This document shows, in pieces, positions 45,901-57,900 of a stretch of 64,000 bases of DNA. Source of the DNA: Pseudoips prasinana (lineage: Eukaryota; Arthropoda; Insecta; Lepidoptera; Nolidae); contig OX621236.1 in NCBI GenBank assembly GCA_951640165.1, forward strand, positions 34,464,948 through 34,528,947. The letters are read 5' to 3'. Within the stretch, counting starts at the first letter, position 1. Every line of letters starts with the position of its first letter. The translations under genes were made by a program, and so were the position numbers. The notes below the pieces were generated by a model. The model searched no databases. It had not been told where the DNA came from and saw only the letters and a list, made by a program, of their open reading frames with translations.

Positions 45901-48900
45901 AACAGGTACGTCCTTGTAAACGACTTTCTGGCGTATATCCGTCGCGTCAATATCCCCCACGAGTCGTGTCTCGCTCGGTATATAACACTACATAGAATTA
46001 ACAATGTCTTGGTTCGCCGGAACATGCTTGAACTAAATAATCCTTTACCGATAGCTATTTGCATCGAAAGCACCTTTTCTCACACTGCCGCCGATCCAAT
46101 TGATTGCACGTGTGGCGCAGCGGCTAAGACAGTCGCCTCGCCGCTTCGTGTCACGGGTTCGAGTCCCGCGCCGGACAATTATTTGTGTGACTCATAAATA
46201 GTTGTTGTTAATTTGTGTCCGTCTATTATATGTTTGTGAAGTACCCCACAACACAGGGATTGGATTCACTAGTGAGGGTCACTCCATTTCGAAATCAGTG
46301 AGTATATTTTCGGGAGAGAAATTGGTATTTTAAGTTTTAGTTAATGGTAGTTATTTGCTTGTGCCCCGTTCAGTTCCTACTATAAAATGTTCCGTCATAT
46401 GGCCACCATTGTTCACTCATTAGGGCGTGTGGCGTTTAAAATTTTCTTTTGTACAAAATACGACTACACTCCCGCCTTCATTTGTATAGTGACCGATTAA
46501 AAACTCTTGTTGGTCAAGGTCACAAAGACAGTCTGGCACTTTAAATTCATGAATTATTTTTGGCATTAGAACTAGTTCTAATGCGCTGAACAATATTCCT
46601 GCTGCTTTGCTAAGCAATTGAGCAGTACTCGTAGTTTGTACATCTTGCAATCAGCGATTAACAATTTGTGACGGACAGTTCATTAAATTGTTTGCAATTT
46701 TTTTTATCTTTGCATTAAAACCCATCTGTTACCGCTTTACTGGCTCTGTAAGATGCCCATGTCCCTTGTTTTGATTTAAAATTAAATGTACATTTGTGCA
46801 AAATATTGTTGTCACCGTAATATTTGTCGTCCAATCTTTGGTTGAGGTGATATGAATACCTATCCATCCACAGCGTTTTGATTTCATTACATTACAAGCA
46901 CTCATTTTCAGATTAGTTGACTGATCGTAACAACAACGAAAATAAACGGGAACGTAGTTTTGATTCAAGTCTCTATTATGTATTCTGAGCTCAAGTCGGA
47001 AATAGTTTACCTACATATTTGCAACAATACACTGAACATCGAGAATGTTTACCATTTTTACAATGTGGCCGGCGTAATAATAATGAGAATTATCTAATTC
47101 GTTTCCGTACCCAGTTGTACATATATCAATTGTTAATGCTTTATTAAGATAAACGCATGGAAATAACAGTTAATGCAATTTAATCAATGTCTGTCAAAAT
47201 TGTATGACCGAGAAACTAAAGACAATTATTTAAGACCGGCGGTGTAAGAAAAGGTGCTTTTGGTGCAAATAGCTATCGGTAAAGTATTATTTAGTTCAAG
47301 CGTGTTTCGGCGTACCAAGACATCGGCAAATCTTGGTACCTAACTCCAACGAGTCAAGGTAATAATCTCGGTGCGAAACTTAGACGCGGTTTATTTTGTT
47401 ATAGTTTATTAGCTTGAGCCCTCACTCGCCCCTGTTGCCAGGTGAAGCAGTGAAACCGCCTCGGTTAACTTAACATCATGCTAAAAAGATACCCAAATGA
47501 TATAATAAATATAGACATTAGTGTGCACTTTGGCTAAAATAATTTACCTATTTATTTTCAATTTATTAAAGCACAGTAGCTATGGTTAAAATTTGGTATC
47601 AATACCAAATTTTAACCATTTTTATCACCAGATTTCTTTTTATTGAGTAGGTAGAAACGCTACTTATTTATCTAAGAAGTTCTATTTTTGTAACAAAATG
47701 AATCACAAATAAGTGTATTTTATGAGAAAATAAACCGAAAAATCATTCCGTACTAAATCTATTTTGATTAAGAATGTACAGGTAAACATTTTTTGAAGAA
47801 TAAACTGCTATGAAATAAATGTCTTTCATGCTGCGTATATATTTGAGCCATTCTGGAAAAAACCACCTATGTCGGTAAGATATGTATATCAATGTTTTAT
47901 CTTATATTACTTGGGTTCTAAAATAGTTTTAGTATAGTTCTAATTTATTTTGCCACAACGTCTGAAGCCGGAAGATAGTTGGAACATCGTGGAGGGCAGC
48001 TTCTAGTTTAGACTTGAAATTAATTAAGTGTTGATTAGATCTTACCTTAGCCTGATTAGATAGCCCAAAGAGACAGTTCCTGGAAACTACCAAGGACTTA
48101 TTCAAGATGAATAGAGTTTGAGTTTAGTTTTAGTTGAGAGTTTAGTTTCACATAACAATGTATGATAGATAAAAGTGATAATGTACATCAATTATAAAAA
48201 ATACCCTCAATTAGCTACCATCGACAGGAAATTCATACTAATATTCTTAAACCTTCAAGATCTTGTACGATACGGTTTGAGAGAATCTTCCTCCCATGTA
48301 CGCTGAAGTTGCGGACTGTAGGCCCAGCAACTTGCGAGTGTACCCAATGTGTTGCAAGTGTCCATTGAATAAGGTGACCGTTTAATATCAGGCGGGCTGT
48401 ATGCTTGTTTGTCAACATAGTTCTATGAAAGAATTTGTTGGACGAATATATTTATCGAAGAAAATGTCATCTTAACGGGTTACACTACTTTTCATCATCA
48501 TCATATCAGCCGAGCATTTCCACAATAGCCGGTTCTGCGCTGCCCGCATCCAACAGCTTCTCGCGACCCTTGCAAGATCGTCGCTCCACCTTGTAGAGGG
48601 CCTGCCCATGCTGCGTCTTCCGGTTCGTGGTCGCCACTAGAGAACTGTGGCGACCACGGCAAGTCCTACGAGCTATGTGCCCTGCCCACTGCCACTTCAG
48701 TTTGGCAATTCTTTGGGCTATGTCGGCATGTACATATTTACATAAACTAAATATATACTAATATTGTTTAATAAATATACGTATCTAAAAGTATTATAGA
48801 AACATGCGGGGCAGTCCTTGGGGACTGCCGATAGCAGTGAATACAATTTTATTACATTCCTAATTTCATATAGTAATATCGCGCGGACGTATATCTATGT

Positions 48901-51900
48901 AAATTGCCCATGAAAACTTTAATTTAAAAAATATTAAATTAACAAATCATCTTATAAAATGCCTATAATACTACTATAAACTTTAACAACAACAATTCTA
49001 TAGATATTGACATTCTAATATTAATCTGATAATCTTTTCGCTTTAAATCTTGACATTTTTAAATTGAAATTTGGCATACTTAATAATTCTTACAAATAGC
49101 ATAAATTCTAAAACTTTTTATTATTAACAAAAAGCCTTTTTCCTCTCTTCTACTATGCTGTGCCCGACAGGGTCCATAATTGTTACATACTTATAAGATT
49201 ATTATACCATCTGTTATACAGTGTGGAAGCAATAAACGATTGAGTATTGAGTATGTACATATATACACAGTATTCATATAGCTCATAGGAAGCATGCGGT
49301 GATGATGACGTTCAAGTTTCAACGCTTCAACGCTCGCTTTTGTTTTCAACGCGCCTAAAAAGTTCTCACTTCAATAAAACCAAACAAGAGCAAATGGAAA
49401 TTCGCTCAAGGGCTATTACCATCCTTGGACGTAGAAATAAAATTTATTCAGTGATTCATTCTTTTACCATGAAAAATCAGACTGGAATACGAGGTTATTT
49501 TTGTGCACGAATTTCTATTAAATTAAAAATGTTTTCTTAGAATTCATAATAATATTTTTGAACTGCATATTTTTTGCAGATTTTTCCTTGGCAAACTATG
49601 GACATTAGTATTTTCTTTAATTTAAACGTATAAGAATAAGAAAATGTATCGTGGTATAAAATTAAATAAAATCTGGTTTAGAATCACACTAATATTATAA
49701 AGGCGAAAGTTTGTGAGTGTGTATGTTTGTTACTTCTTCACGTCTAAACAGCTGGAGCGATTTTAATAAAATTTGGTATGGAGTTAGCTGACACCCTGGA
49801 TTAACACATAGGCTATAATTTTAAAAGTTTGATGCGGGTAAAACCGCTAGTATACTAATAAAATGCTTTACTACACGTGTAACGTATTGATTTGTAATTT
49901 AAGTGACCATATATAGTTGTGGTGAGTCAGGGAGTGCTTCGAGCCTGTAAATTGGTACTTATAAAGTCGCCCCGTGACGCAGTTATTTATATCTTTAGGT
50001 CGCTTAAGGAAAAATAAATTATTTTCCCCCTACAACTACGCGCCTTATTTTTTCCCATTTATATAGCTACTAGCTGTGCCCCGCGGTTTTACCCGCGTTA
50101 AACTTTATAAAATATGGCCTATGTGTTATCCTAACTATAAAAATTAGCCTATGTTCTTTCTCACGGTCTAGACCATCTGTATACCAAATTTCATTCAAAT
50201 CCGTTCAGTAGTTTTGGCGTGAAAGAGTAACAGACAGACAGACAGACAGAGTTACTTTCGCATTTATAATATTAGTTAGGATTTCTAATTCCGAATCAAT
50301 AACATGTGTATTTTTCTCTAAAGGAACTCTAAGAAGCCTTGACCACGGCACAACGATTAGATTCCCTCTTTAAAAAAACCGGCCAAGTGCGAGTCGGACT
50401 CGCGTATGAAGGGTTCTGCAGCAGCAAGTATTTCAGTTGATTTAATGAGAGGTAAATTGTGGTTTACTATTAATGATGCATTAAAAAATACTACTTACTA
50501 GATTTCGTTCAAACCAATTTTTTTGTTAGTTTACATGGTAATGTACATCATATTTTTTTTTTAGTTTTATTATTCTCTTATTTTAGAAGTTACAGGAGGG
50601 GACACTCATTTTTCCACTTTGGAAGTGTCTCCCGCGCAAACTGTTCAGTTTAGAAAAAAATGATATTACAAACCTCAATATCATTTTTGAAGACCTATCC
50701 ATAGATACCCCACATGTATGGGTACGATGAAAAAAAATATTTTGAGTTTCAGTTCTATGTATGGGGAACTCCCAAAATTATTATTATTTTTTTTATTTTT
50801 GGGTTAAAATCTTAGTGCGGCTCACAGAATACATCTATTCACCAAGTTTCAACAATACAGCTCTATAGTTTCGGAAAAAATGGCTGTGACATACGGACGG
50901 ACAGACAGACAGACATGACGAATCTATAAGGGTTCCGTTTTTTGCCATTTGGCTACGGAACCCTAAAAAAAGAAAAACTAGGTACTCATTATTAATATTT
51001 GACTGCCTCGTTTGTCTAGCGGTAGCGTGTTCAACCGCAGCCAACGAAGTCCTGGGTTCCTGGGTCGGGCCTAAAGTGCTTTTGGGATTTTTTGTAAAAA
51101 GTAAAAAATCTTAGTATCAGCCCGATGAATGGGAGGTGGCGGTATTACACCCCCGTGCCTCGGACAGCACGTAAAGCCGTCGGTCTTTCCAGTCGTGTAA
51201 CTAGTCGTCCCATTGGATCATAAGATTTAAGGAATGGAAAGTGTCCTGTTTTTGTGCACTATAATATGTCCCGCGCAGATGGCTAGTCTCCACTGAAACT
51301 GGCCGCCGTAGCCGAAATTCGGCTAGGAGGCAAATATTTTACTTCTTAAATGAAAAATTTTGTGGATCCTTGGTTAAAATGTCTTCGTCTCGTGGGTATT
51401 TATAAGCATATAATTCAGTATCAAAAAGAAGAATTATGTGCACTTATAGAAAAGAAACTTAGCTTAATAAGATCTACAACAAGCAACAAATTAAAAATGC
51501 TGTAATCGTGTCATATATATGCCGGCTACTGAAAACTTCAGGCTAGCTACGACAGAATTCTCACCGGTGAAAACCACGTTAGGTCCTTATCCTTGCTATT
51601 GATCACGACCACTCAATATTAATCTATCTCTTCACGGCGGTGGCGCTTTGAGTTGTGGTCGTTACACCACAAGTGTGCCCTTAGGTGTGTGCCGCTTGGC
51701 TTTGTCTAAGTACTAGTAAGCCTTCTGTTTTTGCTATTCGGTCTCTCAGCGCAATTTATGTACCTATTCGAAATAAACGAATTACACGTTCTACGAATAT
51801 TATAAATGCGAAAGTTTGTGAGTGTGGAGGTATAGATTTATGGATGTTTATTGGTTACTTTTTCACGCAAAAATTACCGAATAGATTTTGGTGAACTTTG

Positions 51901-54900
51901 TAATATATAATATCTAATAATATCTGGGGACAATGTCACACAGATCATCCTAGCCCCAAACTAAGCAAAGCTTGTAGTTTGGGTACCAGGCGACGATATA
52001 CATACTTATATAGATAGATAAATACATATATACATAGAAAACATCCATGACTCAGGAACAAATATTCGTGCTCATCACACAAATATTTGCACTTACCGGG
52101 ATTCGAACCCAGGACCACCAGCTTCGTAGGCAGGAGCACTACCAACTAGGCTATGGTGACCATCGAATATCCAAATGTCCAAATAAACAATATCCAAATA
52201 TCCGAATATCCAAATAACACATATGCTATTATTTATAAAGTTTGTGCCGGTAAAACTGCGGGGCACAGCTAGTAATCTATACACATAATAAAATCGGAGG
52301 AGAGTCAAAACTGTACATTTAATATATTTTTTAAAGGATACTTGGGACGTGATATACAGTCTATATGGAAGCCAAAAGTATAGTGTTTATATTTTTTATC
52401 TGTGAGTCTGTTTGTCTGTATGTATGTCCGGGCTAAACTCAAAAAGTACTGCATGGATTTACTTCAAATTTTGCACGAATATTACCAAGAGGTCGAGTCA
52501 ACATATAGGCTACATATTATCACGCTATCACCTACGGGGGAGGTGCTGGATAATTTATAAAATTTTACGCGGGTAAAACTGCGGTGCACAGCTAGTAATC
52601 AATAATATTCTCGGGACCGACTGTGCGAAGTAGATTATTCTATAAGACAAATATATTATTTTTATGTTAGGTACTTATTAGTTTGTATTGCTTAGACTAA
52701 ATTGTTATTCAGTCAAGTAGGTACAAGTATAATAATATGTAAATACGCAAGTGCTGACTAAAAATAAATCATTCGTCATCATCATATCAGCCGAAAGACG
52801 TCCACTGCTGGACAAAGGCCTCCCCTAAAGATCTCCACAATTGCCGGTCTTGCGCTATTCGCATCCCGCAGTTTCCAGCGACCCGCACAAGATCATCGGT
52901 CAAACATCATTAGTACGTATAAAAATAGCACCGGGTTCAAAAAAATGCATTGCTTAGGTTTTTAATAGTTATAATAGCTCAGGTTTCTTCGTAATAAGGA
53001 TACAGTACTCTTAAGAATTCTCCTCACGTAAGATGAAGGTTCCCACAGCACCGCTTCTCGGGCTAATAGTAATGCACCCCCGACATTTAACTTTAATCAT
53101 CTCATTCGAGATAAAGAACTTTGCTCTCAAGTTTAATATAAGTTCAATGTTCGTCTGAAAGTCTTTGTCGTTACAGTAATTAGAATAATACACCTACTTA
53201 CATTACATTGAGATGTTATTTTAGTAAATAGTATTTTGAGGTCTTCAAACGAGCTAATTGTTAATTACGAATGACTTTAAAATTACAGCGACATTTTAAA
53301 CTTATATTTCATAATTTATGGAGCCGCATATGGCTCAATTAGTAATGTAACTGGAAATTAACAATGGTATCTTTTCTTTATCGTATGGGTACTGGTTACC
53401 CTGTTGAAAAAGTACTTAAAACGGTTAATTATAACCGATTACATTAATGAACATAGAAACATTACATAATTTTACTTATTTTGAAGGTTACTTTAGAACT
53501 AATACAACATACTGGACATCCTTGCATACTTTCTTTCGCAGAAAACCAAACATATTCGCCTAATGTCTGTCCTTCTACCGGCAAATACATCACATTCAGG
53601 ATTGGCAATCAGGAGGGCGTTTAGCACATCTAGGGTTCGACATACTGGAGACTTGGCTCTAGCGACAGTATGATGCAGCGGCTTCGCAAATAATTCATGT
53701 TGGTGGCGGCACTGCCGATGCCTACATCCAGGCACATATAACCGACGTATAAATTAAGGAGCTCGGGGCAATCGATTTCTCCACGAAGAGTTTTACAGGC
53801 TACTGTAAGCTGATTTAAGCCGCCCAGAAGGCCTCTGACATGGCTTATCACCTGTAGTCTAATGACAATATCCGGACGAGACGTGGCGCTCATAGCCAGA
53901 TGTACTCACCAAGGGCGGCGCCCATGGCTCGCATCAGCTGCCGTGTAGTATTTACATTCACACTCATTTGTGCAAGTGCTCCACGGTATTTGTGCTTTGA
54001 TCAGTGTATTGATATACTATAAATTTTGTTGCTGTTGATCGTGATTGATAATGAAACAGCTATAGAGTCAAATAAATCGGTCAACGAGGCAAAATCCAAG
54101 ACTAATGGGAAAATATCTAATAATGAATTCATTTAACGACGTAAGAGGCTAAATTTCACTAGCATCGTGGTCTCATAAAACCACACAACTATTTTTTGTT
54201 TAATTCTCAAATTTTACCCTACCTACACAGTGTTCAGTTTTATACAGTCAGTAAGTACTATTTAAAAAAAACCAACAAATTTTATAAACTTCGTTCTTCG
54301 TATCCAATATAACAACGCGTTCAGGGTGCGGGGTCTGCCACGTTTCTGTAGCGCATCGGGCATGTTTGCTGAAGCCAGAGTGGACTGTGTCTACGCCACA
54401 ATGAGCAAACGGTTTGCGTCCCGGGTGAGCAGGATGCGTGGTCACTCTTACAGCACACCGCTGCACTATTTCTCACGCAATGGGGCATCATTGATTCATG
54501 TATTCAAACACGAATTTCTGTTCCCCTTAGGTATATTTTTACTAACATAGGATAAGTCTTATAGTAATACATGGCCTGTTGGCGTGGTTGGCAAATGCTT
54601 GCTTTTCACGCCGAAGGTCGTGGGTTCGATTCCCACCCAGGACAGATATTTGTGTGCCTGAACATGTCTGTTTGTCCTGAGTCTGGGTGTAATTATCCAT
54701 ATAAGTATGTGTTTACAGAGGAGATGTAGTATTATGTTGTATGTCAGTTATCTGGTTTCCATAATACAAGCTCTGCTTAATTTGGAATCAGATGGCAGTG
54801 TGTGAATAATATAACAGGATATTGTTATTATCTGCCTTCGCATATTGTGATTACATGAAGATTGCGGATAGTCAATTTAATTTTAAACTAAGCAGACTTA

Positions 54901-57900
54901 GTTTACGATCAGGTGACCGTGTGTAAATAATGTCACATGATATTATTATTCTATGTTAGTAAAAATATTTCCTTGTACGATATTATCGCATTAGTCTTGG
55001 ATATTCCCTCGTTGATCGATTTATTTAACTCAATAGCTGTTCAATTGTCAATCACGATCAACAGCAAAAACATTTCAACAGCAACAATTTTGAGTCATTG
55101 GTTATTTGAATAAAGAACTTTTATTATTATTATACGGCACGCTATTATAAACCTTGTTACATTGCGATATATATCATCTTAACAGATAATCGAGTTTTCG
55201 CGAAGGTTGGCATGGACGCAGGACACGTCTACCGATCAAATTACATAGGTAGTAAGAGCAAAAATGTTTCATATTTCATAGACCCGTAACAATTTCGTTT
55301 GAGAGCATTGGGCGGACAAAAGTACACGCTCTGGTGAATCGACAAAGGATGTGCGTCTGCAAAGGCGTTCGAAGTTTTGAACAAAACTCATATACGAGTA
55401 CGTAAGAGCTACATATGCTATATGTCGTATACATATAAGTTTGCTGTGGTAATGAGCTCTCAATATGGATGATATAATGTGTAACCAAAATAGTCGACGA
55501 AATTAATGGGCACTGTCTACCCTTCAAAGTGAACAAATAAAAGGAAACCAGTTTTAACCAAGAACATTTTTAAGGCTCCCTATACAAAATCCTTAAGCTG
55601 ATGGGACGTTCTTGTATGGCAAGTTTAACACAAGAAAAAATCATGTACAGACCCCAGCACATCAAGCTACCCCAATCTGTCAAATATCCCCAATTGAAAG
55701 TGAACCTTATGCTTTGTAATAAAGTGGAAAATCTATAAAAGAAATTTGGCAAATTGGAGTAACTGTACAAAGATACTGCTTATTTCAAAACAAATTCCTT
55801 CCAGAAGAGCCGCGAGAGGAGAAATTAAAAAGAAATAGAACATAGCGTGGATAGTTTCTAGTATTACATATACGCTTAATATTACACGATACGCCTAATA
55901 TTTTTGTGCATGTAGAGGTACTACACGATGTCCTATTTCGTAGTCGAATTTACCTTTTGTTATTAATTGTAGCCTCTGTGTTTATTGAACTTCACAAGCT
56001 GTCTGGCAAATAAAACTTCAAACTAAGTACCCCCGCCGGAGAGCACCCCTTTTGGGATTCGAACTACGCCTCTGGGCGGTTATTCTCTATAACATACACG
56101 AAGACGCTGGACTCTCGTGCAATTGAGGATCAAAGATTCATCGATACGAGCATAACTGGTGCGTATCTTAAAAGCAATTTTAGTAGTTTGACAGTTTAAA
56201 TCCTGCGACATTATTCACACGGCCATCTGATCCCAAACTAATCATCATCATCATCATCATGTTCATGCACACAAATGGGGATCATCTGTCCTGGGTGGGA
56301 ATCGAACCCACGACCTGCGGCGTGAAAGGCAAGTAAGGACCAACCACGCCAACGGGCTGGCAACAATTTCAATCGTCAAAGTTGTATCATGCATGCTATA
56401 TTAGAGAGAGATTTAGTGAAAATTTAGTGAAGTAAAATGTGGTATTTTTTGCTATCGGCTTAAAATTTTAGATTTCTAGTACAGATTTCTAGGAGACACA
56501 TTGTTGCCTTCGTCGCTAGGCTTATAATATAAATGTTTCACTAACCTTGATACGTCGCACAGTTTTGGACGAGTGGTTTCCGACGACAACTCCGACTCTC
56601 ACAGACTCGCCGTGTGAATATGTCGGCTTGTCCAGCCAGGCTTCCAGCTCCACTCTACAAAAATATACCGTATTAAGAACAGACGTTTAGAGGCTACCTA
56701 GGAATGTAAATATATCTGTTCGTGACAATTGCTTCTCCATGTATGTTGCCAATAAAAAAGTTATTTTCACCGTACGTTGTTGAACCTCTGGTAGTGGCAT
56801 TCGATTAGGCACTACTGCGTAACGGCAGAATTAAAATAAATAAAATAAAAATATAAAAAGCCTTTTATTTCCTACCAATACCTATTACATAGTTTTGCTT
56901 ACATTTACATATTACACTAATAGTGATATCTGCAGGAACCCCATATTGGGTGAAGGCCTCCTCCAAAGATGCCCATTTGTCTCTGTCCTGTGCGGTCTGC
57001 TTCCAGTTTGGGCCGGCTGTCCTTGCAATTTCATCACCCCAGCGTGTCAACGGTCGACCTCTGCTCCTTTTACCTGGAGGGCCTTTCCAAAATGTCACTT
57101 TTAGGGTCCATCTCTGATCTTGAAGCCTCGCGACATGCCCCGCCCATTTCCATTTGAGATTTTGTGCATAATTCAGTGCGTTTATTGCTTTGGTTATTGA
57201 TCTTATTTTAGTGTGTCTTATTTTATAAAATTTCTTAATTTTTGGCATGCTGCGCTCTAGTCCTCGTTGGCAGGTTCTAATTTTATTTTTCAGTTTTGAG
57301 GTGAACTTCCACGTCTGGCATCCGTACGTCAAGCATGGTAAGAGACTGGAGTTCATAACTTTTGTTTTGATGGTTATAGGGAGGTTACTTTTAAATATTT
57401 CCTTTAAACTCCAATATCTTTTCCATGTCTGTTGTACTCTTCTTTCGACTTCAAGTTCGTTATTTTTTCTGTCAAAGCTGATTTGTTTCCCTAGATAGAT
57501 TTACTTATCTGTATATTCAAGAAGGCATTCAATAACGGCAGAATTAGCAGATTCGAATCCAATCGGTGGATACATTTTCGGTATCCTTATTAGTTTAACT
57601 AAAGTATGCTTATTTTAGTTAAACTAATAAGGATGTCTTATTACACAATTATCACCATCATCATCATATCAGCTGAACGACGTCCACTGCTGAATAAAGG
57701 CCTTCTTTACAACTTTCTTACGCTGCCCGCATCCAGCGTCATCCCGCGATCCTTGTAAGATCGTCGGTGCACCTTGTAACCTGGTTGAATTTTATGTACA
57801 TAATACACGTATAACAGATATAGTTGACCGCACGTGTGGCGACGCGATTGATGCAGTCACCTCGCTACTTCGTGTCCCGTGTTCGATTCCAAACCTAGTT

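Larger units (their letters stand above)
46004..47323. mobile_element. 1.3-kb element with ~90-bp terminal inverted repeats
   Basis: The left arm (46004-46096) and right arm (47234-47323) are inverted copies; shared core 'gaactaaataat...tttaccgatagctatttgca' with scattered differences. The interior has a SINE family B copy at 46107-46300 and two minus-strand frames (46420-46650, 46729-46968). No transposase motif is seen. Outer bases are atgtcttggt / accaagacat. Confidence 0.6.
54027..55071. repeat. Inverted pair of ~82-base arms around LINE and SINE remnants
   Basis: The left arm 54027-54107 (gctgttgatcgtgattgata ...) is repeated inverted at 54989-55071 with several mismatches. Between them lie a LINE scrap and a SINE. 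Confidence 0.6.

Noticed and set aside
46009..46197. Plus-strand 62-residue frame
   Set aside because: It runs across the TIR arm and into a SINE head, so it is not a gene.
56895..57498. Plus-strand frames of 62-83 residues
   Set aside because: Shadows of the RTE fragment coded on the minus strand.
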